DNA of 64,000 nt from Hydrogenophaga sp. SL48 (GTDB lineage: Bacteria; Pseudomonadota; Gammaproteobacteria; Burkholderiales; Burkholderiaceae_C). Positions within the stretch are counted from its first letter, which is position 1; each line of letters opens with the position of its first letter. Position numbers and translations under genes: made by a program. Shown one piece after another: positions 17,812-26,459 of the stretch. Location: the NCBI RefSeq assembly GCF_021729865.1, contig NZ_CP063400.1:2976001-3040000 (forward strand), given 5' to 3'. The notes beneath the pieces are model-generated. The model saw only the letters and a list, made by a program, of their open reading frames with translations. It made no database searches and had not been told where the DNA came from.

Positions 17812-18759
17812 ATGAACACCTTCATCCGCCTGGCCGAAGTCTGGACACCCACCGAAGACGGGGTGTCGCTGGAACTCTCCAGTGGGCTGTTTCCGGGGGC
17901 TGCGGCCTTTGAGGCGATCACGCGGCAAATGATCTTTGCGCGGGGTGAGGGCCTGCCCGGCCGCGCCTGGGAAGTGGGCCACCCGCTGATGATGCGCGAG
18001 CTCTCGGGCAGCTATTTCAAGCGGGCGGCGGCCGCCAGGGCGCTGGACCTGACCTGCGCCGTCGCCTGCCCCGTGTTCCGCGGCGAGGCGCTGCAGTGCG
18101 TGGTGGTGCTGCTGATGGGCGGCGCAGCGTCGTCGGTCGGCACGGTCGAACTGTGGCGCAACGACGGGCGCATCTCGTCCGACATGGCGCTGGTGGACGG
18201 CTACTTTGGCGCCAGCGGCCACGCCGCCGAACTGGAGGCGCTGACGCGCGAAGGCTGGCTGCCCCGCGGCGCCGGTGCACCCGGCCTGGCCTGGCAGAAG
18301 GGCGAGACCGTCTGCATCGCCGACATTGCCCGCTCCAGGCGGTTCCTGCGCAAGGAGGCGGCGCTCGCCCTGGGCATCGACCGGGCGCTGGCCGTGCCCT
18401 GCAGCGTGCGTGGCACGTCGTCCTGGGTGCTGGCGCTGCTGTCGGCGCCCAGCACGCCGATTGCCCTGCGGGTGGAGGTCTGGGCTCAGCCGCCCGGGCA
18501 GCCCGACGGCCTGGTGCGCAGCTCGGGCTTCTGCGAATCCGCCGGCGAACTGCCGGCCGGCACCGTGCACAAGCTTGAGGCACTGGGAGCCATCGGCACC
18601 GCCTGGTGCACCGGTGTGGCACAGGCCAGCACGGTGTTGCCCACACCGGGCACGCCGGCCGATGCGACCGCCCTGCAGGCGATCGGTGCCCGGTCGGTGC
18701 TGGCCCTGCCGGTGCTGATGGACGACGCGGTGAACGAGGTGGTGGCACTCTACTTCTGA
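17812..18759 (+). CDS. Tandem GAF-like domain protein
   Basis: 315 residues from ATG 17812. Two similar segments (about 1-125 and 125-215) have the GAF pattern GLPGRAWEVGHPLMMREL / GLAWQKGETVCIADIARS followed by a small-residue strand. A third related segment lies towards the C-terminus. No output domain is visible, so it would be a sensor or binding protein. It ends in a 10-bp convergent overlap with the pyroglutamyl-peptidase gene. Confidence 0.6.
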   Translation: MNTFIRLAEVWTPTEDGVSLELSSGLFPGAAAFEAITRQMIFARGEGLPGRAWEVGHPLMMRELSGSYFKRAAAARALDLTCAVACPVFRGEALQCVVVLLMGGAASSVGTVELWRNDGRISSDMALVDGYFGASGHAAELEALTREGWLPRGAGAPGLAWQKGETVCIADIARSRRFLRKEAALALGIDRALAVPCSVRGTSSWVLALLSAPSTPIALRVEVWAQPPGQPDGLVRSSGFCESAGELPAGTVHKLEALGAIGTAWCTGVAQASTVLPTPGTPADATALQAIGARSVLALPVLMDDAVNEVVALYF

Positions 18760-19394
18760 GCGGGGCCGGGCCCGGCCAGTGCGCAGCGCAAGGCCACGTG
18801 CAGGCCACGCACCACGTCGGCCAGCGGCAGGCCGGGCGTGCCCTGCTCGGGCAGCCAGGGCACGTGCACGAAGCCGCCGCGCGTGAGCCGCAGATCGGGC
18901 CGGGTGGCGAGGGCGTGCATGAGGCCGTAGAACACGTGGTTGCAGACGAAGCTGCCGGCGCTGGGGGACACCTCGACGGGCAGGCCTTCGCGCTGCAACG
19001 CGGCCAGCATGGCCTTGATGGGCAGGCTGCTGAAATAGGCGGCGGGTGCGCCGGGCACCACGGGCATGTCGACGGGCCGGGCCCCGGCGTTGTCCGGGAT
19101 GGGCGCGTCGTCCACGTTGATGGCCACGCGCTCCAGTGAGATCGCGCTGCGGCCACCGGCCTGCCCCACGCAGATCACCAGCGCGGGCTGGTGTTTCGCC
19201 AGCAAGGCGTCCAGCACCTGCATCGAAGCGCCAAACACCGTGGGCAGCTGCGCCGCCACCACGGTGTGGCCCCGCACCTGCCGGCCATGCAGCGCCTGCA
19301 CGGCGAGCCCGCTGGGGTTGAGGGTGGCGCCGCCGAAGGCGTCAAAACCCGTGAGCAGCACGCGGGAACGAGATGAGCGTGTGTGGGAGTGCAT
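18750..19394 (-). CDS. pcp: Pyroglutamyl-peptidase I
   Basis: 214 residues. Cysteine peptidase (family C15) that removes N-terminal pyroglutamate. The whole triad is visible: E88 in SAISLERVAIN, C151 in SAGSFVCNHVFYGLMH and H177 in GFVHVPWLPEQ. The substrate-binding LLTGFDAFGG is at the N-terminus. Cytosolic; single-gene unit. Confidence 0.96.
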   Translation of the reverse strand: MHSHTRSSRSRVLLTGFDAFGGATLNPSGLAVQALHGRQVRGHTVVAAQLPTVFGASMQVLDALLAKHQPALVICVGQAGGRSAISLERVAINVDDAPIPDNAGARPVDMPVVPGAPAAYFSSLPIKAMLAALQREGLPVEVSPSAGSFVCNHVFYGLMHALATRPDLRLTRGGFVHVPWLPEQGTPGLPLADVVRGLHVALRCALAGPGPAQK

Positions 19395-19542
19395 GCGATG
19401 GCCTGTGTCGGGCCTGCAAGGATATGCTGCACAGGCTGGAGCGCAATGGGTGCCGCCCGGCCGTTGCGAAGGCGCTCAGTCCCGCAGTGCGGCGCACGGG
19501 GGGCCGTCCAGTGAGCGCATCACCTCACCCCAAGGAGTTGTC

Positions 19543-20169
19543 ATGGCCACACGCAAGAAACCCGCCATCGAAGCCGAGACCCCCGACGCCTCGGGCTCGC
19601 ACCTGATCGGCCAGGCGATCCTGTCGCTGATGGGCCGGGTGCCCATCTCGAAGGAGCACAAGAGCAAGGCGCCGGCCGACGACGCGCGCAAGAAGGCCAA
19701 CGCGGCGGCGGCGAAGGCGGCGCTGGCGGCCGGGGCGATGGCGCTGCCGCCGGGGCCGCTGGGCTGGCTGACCATCCTGCCCGAGATGGTGGGGGTCTGG
19801 AAGATCCAGAAACAGCTGGTGGCCGACATCGCCGCGCTGTATGGCCAACAGCCGACGCTGACACCGGAGCGGGTGGTGTATTGCCTGTTCCAGCACACGG
19901 CGGCGCACGGCGTGCGCGACCTGGTGGTGCGGGTGGGCCAGCGCACGCTGGTGCGGCGTGCCTCGCCGCTGCTGATCCGCGCGATCACGCGGCGCATCGG
20001 CGCGACGCTGGCGCAGCGGGCCCTGGGCAGGGGCGTCGCGCGCTGGGTGCCGATCGCGGGCGCGGTGGGCGTGGGGGCGTACGCCTACGTCGACACGGCG
20101 CAGGTGGCGGCCACGGCCATCGACCTGTTTGAGGGCGTGATCGAGGTGGAAGCGGTCGAGGTGCGTTGA
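19543..20169 (+). CDS. EcsC/DUF697-like membrane-associated protein
   Basis: 208 residues from ATG 19543, preceded by AAGGAG. An Ala-rich segment and GPLGWLTILPEMVGVWKIQKQL (two pieces, about 68-90) match the amphipathic/hydrophobic core of EcsC-family proteins. A C-terminal hydrophobic stretch (about 172-190) follows. Function is unknown; EcsC members are often next to secretion or stress genes. It precedes the unrecognised three-gene operon by 222 bp. Confidence 0.6.
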   Translation: MATRKKPAIEAETPDASGSHLIGQAILSLMGRVPISKEHKSKAPADDARKKANAAAAKAALAAGAMALPPGPLGWLTILPEMVGVWKIQKQLVADIAALYGQQPTLTPERVVYCLFQHTAAHGVRDLVVRVGQRTLVRRASPLLIRAITRRIGATLAQRALGRGVARWVPIAGAVGVGAYAYVDTAQVAATAIDLFEGVIEVEAVEVR

Positions 20170-20205
20170 ACACCCGGCCCGGACACACCTGGTTTCACCC
20201 CCCTC

Positions 20206-20240
20206 TCCCATGCGAGGGACGCCGTCCCCCTCGCAAGGGA
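20206..20240. other. Stem-loop upstream of the three-gene unknown operon
   Basis: TCCCATGCGAGGG and CCCTCGCAAGGGA are near-perfect arms (one mismatch) around a 9-nt loop. There is no T-run on either side, so intrinsic termination is not supported. It could be a leader structure or operator for the operon starting at 20392. Confidence 0.45.
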
Positions 20241-20391
20241 TACCGCCCGACCGGGCATTGACCTACACCTGACACCCGGGCCACGACTGGCCGTGACCCG
20301 TCCCGCGCCGGGGTTCGGCGCGAGGGTCAGGGAAGTGGCCGCAGCCATCGCTCCGGTTGCCTTCCCCCGCCCGTTCTCCAGGGGTGATCAG

Positions 20392-21240
20392 ATGGCTTTC
20401 ACAGACAACTGCGACATCTTCGCGTCTTTCCATGAAGAGGGCTTCAACCGCATCCTCGGTCATGTCCGGCGACAAAGACCTTCGCTCTTCAACCACGCCA
20501 CGGCCGACGTGGCCAACCACCCTCGACTCCTGTGCAAGGAGATCGACGCGCACCCGATCGTGGCCTTGCGCAACAACCCGAAGGTCACCATCGCCGACCC
20601 GCTGCCCATCCCGGGCACGAACTTCGGCGTCAACTTCGCGGTGCAGCTGGTCGACCTGCAGATCGACTTCCATCCGGGCAAAGACATTGCTCTGCCGCCG
20701 GAGCTCAACCCGCCCCTGCAGGCCCAGCGGCTGGCGATCAAGGTGGGGCTCTGCGGCGGCATCGGCTGCCCGGACAAAGAGCTGCTCGACCGGCTGGTTC
20801 CACCGCCCAAGGTGCCGGGCCGGCCCACCGAGGGCAAGGACCCGCCGCGCGACACCCCCATCGTCGCGCTGCCCACGCGGCAGCTCCACTGCTTCTGCCT
20901 GGAGGCCTACGTGCACGGCGGCGTGCGCATCGCCACCCACCACGGCAAGCCCTACCTCGAACCGTTCATGGACGGCTTCGAGATCGTGGACATTGAGCCC
21001 AAGGGCCTGGAGAACAGCCTGGAGTGTTACCTCGGTCTGCTGATGCGGCTGGTGGTGCTGCCGGGCCTGCGCATCCTCCTGGAGCATGCGCCGCTCAACC
21101 TCACCCAGGGCGCCACCGACCTGTTCCCGCAACCCACCAACGTGACGCTGTCGGCGGTGCCGGTCTCGGCCAGCGTGCCGAACAACCCGGCCATCGAAGA
21201 CGATCAGCTGAAGGTCTTCATCCACTCGGAGGTGAACTGA
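20392..21240 (+). CDS. Unrecognised protein A of a three-gene operon
   Basis: 282 residues from ATG 20392, with AGGGG upstream. No signal peptide. The first 45 residues are polar and helical; beta-rich segments with alternating hydrophobics follow (NFGVNFAVQLVDLQIDF). CGGIGC and CFCLEAY contain four Cys in pairs. The amphipathic beta pattern resembles tubular lipid-binding (TULIP-like) domains, but I cannot prove it. Next gene begins one base after the stop. Confidence 0.55.
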   Translation: MAFTDNCDIFASFHEEGFNRILGHVRRQRPSLFNHATADVANHPRLLCKEIDAHPIVALRNNPKVTIADPLPIPGTNFGVNFAVQLVDLQIDFHPGKDIALPPELNPPLQAQRLAIKVGLCGGIGCPDKELLDRLVPPPKVPGRPTEGKDPPRDTPIVALPTRQLHCFCLEAYVHGGVRIATHHGKPYLEPFMDGFEIVDIEPKGLENSLECYLGLLMRLVVLPGLRILLEHAPLNLTQGATDLFPQPTNVTLSAVPVSASVPNNPAIEDDQLKVFIHSEVN

Positions 21241-21241
21241 C

Positions 21242-22186
21242 ATGGCACACCTGACCATCGCGGCCTCGGAGGCCACATTCAAAGCCCTGTTCGACACGCT
21301 GCGCGACAACTTCCGGCTGACGCACGCCGACAGCGCCGACTTCGGCCCGTTCAGCGCGTCCTACGCGGTGGACGCCCACCTCGAAGGCGGCAGCATCGAC
21401 CTGCGGGCCGACAACACGGTCCAGGTCAAGGAGCTGGACATCAAGTGGGACCAGCTGGACCTCTCGCTGGGCCTCAACATCCCCGAGGTCTGCGTCGGTG
21501 GTTTCTGCATCATCCCCAACCCCTTCGGTGGTTGCCTGGTGCGTGCGCCCCGGCTGTGCGCGTTCAGCGCCGACCCGGACATCAGCTTCACGCTGCCCCT
21601 GGGCGGGCTGATCACCTCCGAGATCTCGGTCACCGGCTCGCTGCTCACCAGGTACGCCACGAACCCGGCGCGGCCCGCCGGCATGAACGACTGGGACGCG
21701 CAGGACGCCAGCCCCTCGCTGGCGAACCACTGGCAGCTGTTCGTGGACCCGCAGTTCCTCGACGTGGACGTCTTCGACATCGCCGACATCGTGGGCGACC
21801 TGCTGGAGAACGCGGTGGACGCCGCCATCGACAACCTGCTGGGCTTCCTGCCCGGCTGGGCAAGGGCCATCGTCCGGGCGATCCTCGGCCCCGTCATCGA
21901 CCTGATCCGGGCCATCCTCGACATCGCCGACGACATCCAGGAGTGGATCTCCGACCTGCTCAACGTGAGCTTCGGCCTGCTCGACTTTGCCCTGCAGATG
22001 GTGGCCGACTACCTCGCCAACCAGTCGCCGCTGCACCAGATCGAAGACCCCTTCCCCATGCTGGAGGCGGCGGCCAACCCGAACCCGGGCAATCCAACGA
22101 TGCTGATCCCCGTGAAGGTCCCGATTCGCGACCTGAAGGTGTTCAACAACGACGTCGAAATGGTCCTTGAAGGAAACGTGGGGTGA
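21242..22186 (+). CDS. Unrecognised protein B of the operon, with amphipathic helical insert
   Basis: 314 residues. The N-terminal half is beta-rich with paired Cys (VCVGGFC, GGCLVRAPRLC), similar in style to protein A. Residues about 180-260 form a continuous run of amphipathic, strongly hydrophobic helices containing LLGFLPGWARAIVRAILG, which could insert in or lie on a membrane or bind lipid. It ends in a short beta segment. No signal peptide. I do not recognise the family; lipid transfer or pore formation is inference. Confidence 0.55.
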   Translation: MAHLTIAASEATFKALFDTLRDNFRLTHADSADFGPFSASYAVDAHLEGGSIDLRADNTVQVKELDIKWDQLDLSLGLNIPEVCVGGFCIIPNPFGGCLVRAPRLCAFSADPDISFTLPLGGLITSEISVTGSLLTRYATNPARPAGMNDWDAQDASPSLANHWQLFVDPQFLDVDVFDIADIVGDLLENAVDAAIDNLLGFLPGWARAIVRAILGPVIDLIRAILDIADDIQEWISDLLNVSFGLLDFALQMVADYLANQSPLHQIEDPFPMLEAAANPNPGNPTMLIPVKVPIRDLKVFNNDVEMVLEGNVG

Positions 22187-22190
22187 TGAC

Positions 22191-22913
22191 ATGCAAGCCA
22201 GACTGAACCAACAACTCTTCCACACATCGACACATGACAGCGGTGCGCTGGGCGTGCTGGCGATGGTGATCCACCAGTTCGGCACCGTTGGCCGTCACCG
22301 GGTGGTGGTGATGTCGCACGGGCGGCCGGTCGCCGAGGTCGGGTTCGACGTGGACGCCACCTCGACGGACATGCAGCACGACATCGATCTGGCGCTGGCG
22401 GCCCGCCCGGGGCGGCAGCAGCCCGAGGCCTGCGGCTGCAAGGGCGCGGCGCCGAGCATGGGCACGGTGTCGCCCCAGGGCCATGTGCTGTTCCACGCGT
22501 CGTCGGGCCAGGGTTACTCGGTGGTCGTGCACAACGCCGACGGCAAGCCCGTGTTCGACAGCAGGCGACTGGACGACGGCGACCTGTTTGCGGTCGCGCT
22601 GCTGGAGCCCACGCGCTACACGCTGCAGAACACCATCGGGGCGGCGGCGGGCGAGATCGAGGTCGTTTTCAACGACGAGATCGCGAAGCGCATCAAGCAG
22701 CTGGAGACGCGCTACGTGGACGTGCAGGAGAAGGGCTTCGGCACCGACCGCATCGAGCTGGCGGCCACCCAGGGCCTGGTGTTCCGCATCACGGGCGCGT
22801 CGCGCATCGTGATTCAGAAGCAGGCGCCCCGCAAGAGCGACACGCCCGACGCGCGGCAGCCGGTGATCCGCTGGCAGAAGCCGCCCACGCACACGACCGC
22901 CGCGAACCGGTAG
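22191..22913 (+). CDS. Unrecognised protein C of the operon
   Basis: 240 residues from ATG 22191, four bases after the previous stop. Central CGCKG motif. The C-terminal half has beta segments and a short helical repeat (KRIKQLETRYVDVQEKG), then a basic, disordered tail. No signal peptide and no catalytic motif recognised. The tight gene spacing suggests A, B and C work together. Confidence 0.5.
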   Translation: MQARLNQQLFHTSTHDSGALGVLAMVIHQFGTVGRHRVVVMSHGRPVAEVGFDVDATSTDMQHDIDLALAARPGRQQPEACGCKGAAPSMGTVSPQGHVLFHASSGQGYSVVVHNADGKPVFDSRRLDDGDLFAVALLEPTRYTLQNTIGAAAGEIEVVFNDEIAKRIKQLETRYVDVQEKGFGTDRIELAATQGLVFRITGASRIVIQKQAPRKSDTPDARQPVIRWQKPPTHTTAANR

Positions 22914-23005
22914 CCGGTGCGCGGGAAGCGGCCACGGCAGTGCGCCCCACCGCCGCGGCCGCTTTGGCGGTAACGTCGCACCTTCAACCCACCTCAGGAG
23001 GTCCC

Positions 23006-23818
23006 ATGAGCGAGAAAGAAGTTCATTCAGCCAGGGGAAGTGCCATCGACATGCAGTGGTTGCCCAAGCTCAACCTGCTTCTGACGATGGTGCTCGCGGT
23101 CATGGGGCTCTGGTTGAACTACAGCTCGCAGCAGCAGCGCCAGTCGCTCGAAAGCTTCCAGGCCGAGGTGGCAGCCAGCAAGGACGAGCGCGAAGAGCGC
23201 GCGTCCCGGGAGCAGCTGCGGTTCCAGCTGTTCGACAAGGTCACGCTCTCGCTGCGCGAGGGCAACGCCGAACACGTCGCCGCCACCCGCACGCTGGTGG
23301 AGAGCCTGCTCTCCACCATGGACCCGGCCGAGGTGGAGCTGCGCATCGGGCTGCTGCGCTCGCTCGCCATGCGCGCGCCCGAGCAGCAGCGCGACGCGAT
23401 GAACCAGGCGCTGAGCCAGGAAGAAGCGTTCCGCCTGTACCACGAGGAACTGCGTGAGAAGGCGGTGCTGTGGAGCAAGGAAGCCGAGGGCAACCTCGAG
23501 AACCTGTCGGCCTACCGGCTGGACATGTTTTATTGCAGCGGCGATGCCGCGAGCCCCTTCAAAGCCAAAGCCGAGGGTTTTGCCCGCCAGATGGAGGGCA
23601 AGGTGAAGGCGGTGAAGGTGCGTGAGCTCGCGCCGTCGATCAACGCGAGCCCGGGCTACGGCGTGATCCAGACCGAAATCCGCTTTGAAGACGCAAGCGA
23701 GGCGGCCGTGGCCAAGCAGCTGCAGCAGGCGCTCTCGGCCGAGCCGGCCCCACCGGTTCCGCTGCGCCAGGTGCGCACGAACACGCCGCTGTACCTGAGC
23801 GTGTTCGTCTGCGGCTGA
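23006..23818 (+). CDS. Single-pass membrane protein with SPOR/LytR_C-like C-terminus
   Basis: 270 residues from ATG 23006, strong AGGAGG. One TM (about 20-38), then a long charged coiled-coil (about 40-175) and a C-terminal domain (about 180-265) with the pattern RLDMFYCSGDA...AEGFARQMEGKVKAVKVREL, similar to LytR C-terminal domains. Probably anchored in the inner membrane with the coil in the periplasm or cytosol. Role unknown. Confidence 0.6.
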   Translation: MSEKEVHSARGSAIDMQWLPKLNLLLTMVLAVMGLWLNYSSQQQRQSLESFQAEVAASKDEREERASREQLRFQLFDKVTLSLREGNAEHVAATRTLVESLLSTMDPAEVELRIGLLRSLAMRAPEQQRDAMNQALSQEEAFRLYHEELREKAVLWSKEAEGNLENLSAYRLDMFYCSGDAASPFKAKAEGFARQMEGKVKAVKVRELAPSINASPGYGVIQTEIRFEDASEAAVAKQLQQALSAEPAPPVPLRQVRTNTPLYLSVFVCG

Positions 23819-23837
23819 GCGGGCGGCTGGTGCGCGC

Positions 23838-24770
23838 TCAGCTCTGCGCGAGCACGAAGTCGATGGCCGCGCACACCGCCGCGGTCTGTGCAGCGTTGCA
23901 CTGCTCGGGCGTGGAGCGCGGGCTGTCGGGGTAGACCTCGGTGGTCGTGGTGTAGCGCGCGCCCGTGAGGCTGGCGCACAGGCCGAGCGACTTCAGCGGG
24001 TAGCGGATCACGCCGCGTTCGAACAGGGGCGTGCCGATGAGGCCGCCCTGGGCGTCGGGCGGCGCGATGTGCGTGACGCGCTCCACCGCGGCGATGATGG
24101 CCTGCTGGAACGCGGGCTGCGGGTTCTCGGTGTCGTCCACGAGGTAGAAACCGTCCGGGATGTGCACGGGCGTGTAGGACATCCCGTCGCGCGCCGCCTT
24201 GGCCGGGCTGAACTCCGACGCGTCGGTGTCGGTGGTTTCGTGCAGGTCGATGTGCGCCGCGAACTGGCCCAGCAGGGGCTGCACCAGCCGCATCAACGCG
24301 GCGGACTCCGGCACCTGGCTGCCGGGTTTGAACGAGCGGTTCGGGTCGATCGCGTCGAAGTTCCAGCGGTGGATGCGCTCGTAGGCCCAAGGGCTCACAC
24401 ACGGCGCCACCAACAGGTTCACGCGCCCGGCGTAGGCCTCGGCGTGCTGGTCGAGGAAGCGCAACGCGCCATGCACGCCGCTGGTTTCGTAGCCGTGCAC
24501 ACCGCCCGTCACGAGCACGCCCGGCAGGCCGGGTTGCCATTCGAGGCTCTGCAGGGCGAAGAGCGGGTGCACATCACTCCCGTGCACGACCTCGCCGTAG
24601 GGCAACACCTCGAAGCGCGCGCGCAGCCGCTCGAACACGGTCAGCACGTCGTCGGCGTAGCTGCGCTGGCGCACCAGTTGCGCGCGCCAGGCGGCGACTT
24701 CTGCGGGGCCCCAGGCCTGGCCGGGGGTGCCGATGGGGTAGGTGGTGGGCGTGGTCATGGAACGCTTCAT
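23838..24770 (-). CDS. M14-family succinylglutamate desuccinylase/aspartoacylase-like protein
   Basis: 310 residues from ATG 24770 (ATG 24758 is the alternative). M14 zinc-binding features: GGVHGYETSG (His and Glu ligands) and the second His in IDLHETTDTD; DPNRSF is the Asn-Arg substrate-carboxylate motif. It could deacylate N-acyl amino acids or act as a small carboxypeptidase. No neighbouring pathway genes help to decide. Confidence 0.82.
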   Translation of the reverse strand: MKRSMTTPTTYPIGTPGQAWGPAEVAAWRAQLVRQRSYADDVLTVFERLRARFEVLPYGEVVHGSDVHPLFALQSLEWQPGLPGVLVTGGVHGYETSGVHGALRFLDQHAEAYAGRVNLLVAPCVSPWAYERIHRWNFDAIDPNRSFKPGSQVPESAALMRLVQPLLGQFAAHIDLHETTDTDASEFSPAKAARDGMSYTPVHIPDGFYLVDDTENPQPAFQQAIIAAVERVTHIAPPDAQGGLIGTPLFERGVIRYPLKSLGLCASLTGARYTTTTEVYPDSPRSTPEQCNAAQTAAVCAAIDFVLAQS

Positions 24771-24890
24771 GGGTGGGTGATCGGATGGCAGATGGGCAGG
24801 GGCCGGAGAACCCGCGGGATCAGGGGCCAAGGGGCAGAGGGTCTGCCCGCCATGCCATGATCCGGCCGCTCCGACCCACACCGTACCACC

Positions 24891-25217
24891 ATGAACTTCG
24901 CCGACCGCCTGAAACAGCTCCCCGCCACCACCCATCTCGCCGCCCTGCAGCTGCTCGACGCGCGCGGCCAGGTGATCGCCACCATTGAAAACAGGCCGGG
25001 CCAGACCGGCTCGCTCGCGGTGTACGCCGCACTGGCTGCGCAACACGGCGGCCAGATCACGCCCGAGGCGGCAGCGCTGGGGCTGCAGTGGTACGCGGAG
25101 CACACCGCCGACGCGCACGCGCACCCGGGCAAGCACCCCAACATCGACCGCCTGGTGGCCTGGGCGCAGGGCCTGGCCAGCTACCGGGTCCGGCTGGTCG
25201 AAGCCACCGGCGACTGA
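24891..25217 (+). CDS. DUF2322 family protein
   Basis: 108 residues. Matches what I recall of DUF2322: FADRLKQLPATTHL, ATIENRPGQTGSL, GLQWYAEHT and DAHAHPGKHPNIDRL. Small cytosolic protein of unknown function found in betaproteobacteria. Divergent from the M14 gene; both promoters would share 120 bp. Confidence 0.8.
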   Translation: MNFADRLKQLPATTHLAALQLLDARGQVIATIENRPGQTGSLAVYAALAAQHGGQITPEAAALGLQWYAEHTADAHAHPGKHPNIDRLVAWAQGLASYRVRLVEATGD

Positions 25218-25247
25218 CATCCCGGCCGGGCACCACGAGCCATCGCG

Positions 25248-25535
25248 TCAGTCCACCCAGGTGACGACCGGCCCGAGCTTGCGCTCGGCGAGGAACACGG
25301 CCTCGCGCAGCGAGAGGGCCGCGCCCCCGTCCAGCCAGGGCTGGGCGGCGGCGGGCACGTGGTAGCGGATGTAGTAACACTCCACCTCGCGGTCGCTGAA
25401 CAGCTCGGGCGGGTCGTCGGTGTCGCCGGAGCCATAGAGGGTGTGGTGGCGCACGATGCGCACGGGGCAGGTGGTGAGGCCCCCGTAGAACCACTGGCCC
25501 TGCTTGATCGAAGGTAGCTGGTCAACGTCGTTCAT
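25248..25535 (-). CDS. Unrecognised 95-aa protein
   Basis: 95 residues from ATG 25535. Contains an aromatic, beta-like N-terminal half (GQWFYGGLTTCPVRIVRHH) and an Asp-rich turn (GSGDTDDPPELFSDREVECYY, split here from adjacent positions). No known domain. Short, but the composition and codon-position GC bias look coding. Confidence 0.55.
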   Translation of the reverse strand: MNDVDQLPSIKQGQWFYGGLTTCPVRIVRHHTLYGSGDTDDPPELFSDREVECYYIRYHVPAAAQPWLDGGAALSLREAVFLAERKLGPVVTWVD

Positions 25536-25819
25536 GTCGTCTGCTCCAAGCGTGAACCCCCTGCACCGACGGCCCGTCGGCGCGCGCGTGGCGGCCGGTC
25601 CGTGAAACAATGATAGGCACGGCGGCCCGCGCTGCCAAGGTGGTGGACCCGGGGGGCGGCGCTCGCGGCGCCGCGGGAGACACGGTGACGGCCAGGAGGG
25701 CACCTGCTGCGCCTTCCGTGTCGATTTCTGCACGGGTCAAACGTCGTGCCAGTGAAGCCTCTCTTCATGCACCGCTTCGCCGACACTCCTGTCTCCACCT
25801 CCCCGAAAGGACCCCACCC

Positions 25820-26266
25820 ATGACCACCGGCACCGTCACCCTGCACCGCGTTCTCACGGCACCGCCCGAGCGCATCTACCGCGCCTTCCTCGACCCGGAC
25901 GCGATGGCCAAGTTCCTGCCGCCGCACGGCTTCACCGGCCGGGTGCTGGAGATGGACGCTCGCGTGGGCGGCATCTACCGCATGCAGTTCACCAACCTCG
26001 CCAACGGCCAGACCCACGCGTTCGGCGGCAAGTACCTGGAGCTGGTGCCCAACGAGCGCATCGTCAACACCGACGTCTTCGACGACCCCAACCTGCCCGG
26101 CCAGATGATCACCACCATCACGCTCAAGGCCGTCTCCTGCGGCACCGAGTTCACGGCGGTGCAGCAAGGCATTCCGGCCATGATCCCCGTCGAGGCCTGT
26201 TACCTCGGCTGGCAGCAGACGATGCAGCTGCTGGCGCAGCTGGTGGAGGCCGAAGTGACGGGGTGA
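25820..26266 (+). CDS. SRPBCC/AHSA1-like protein
   Basis: 148 residues from ATG 25820. Typical START/AHA1-like layout: APPERIYRAFLDPDAMAKFL, VGGIYRMQFTN, and a C-terminal long helix (GWQQTMQLLAQLVEAE). These proteins bind hydrophobic ligands; the function of this one is unknown. Its stop is followed at once by a copy of the dispersed 3'-end repeat. Confidence 0.85.
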   Translation: MTTGTVTLHRVLTAPPERIYRAFLDPDAMAKFLPPHGFTGRVLEMDARVGGIYRMQFTNLANGQTHAFGGKYLELVPNERIVNTDVFDDPNLPGQMITTITLKAVSCGTEFTAVQQGIPAMIPVEACYLGWQQTMQLLAQLVEAEVTG

Positions 26267-26272
26267 GGTGAC

Positions 26273-26356
26273 ACACCCCCGCCGCGCTGCGCGCGCCCCC
26301 CTCAAGGGGGCGGCACTGGCCGTCCGGCGAAGCCGGCCCGGCGGTGCCCTGGGTGG
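26273..26356 (-). repeat. Dispersed GC-rich 3'-end repeat, copy 1
   Basis: One of eight copies. Read from the upstream gene's stop (plus strand): C-run, GCCGCGCTGCGCGCG stem, CCCCCTCAAGGGGG, then CCGGCGAAGCCGG and a closing CCCTGGG. It starts 7 bases after the stop of the SRPBCC gene. Strand is given relative to the opposite-facing copies at 31001, 39446 and 40515. Tail nearly identical to copy 2. Confidence 0.85.
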
Positions 26357-26459
26357 CGCGGCGCCAGACAGCGGTGTCGGGTGCAAAGGCCTTGTCCCGA
26401 CAAGCCCGCCCGATCCCGGGACAATGGGGGCCTGAATCGATTCCCCACCTGGAGAGAGC

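Noticed and set aside
20206..20240. Intrinsic terminator after the EcsC-like gene
   Set aside because: Good stem but no T-run, and it lies before the next operon; listed as a stem-loop only.
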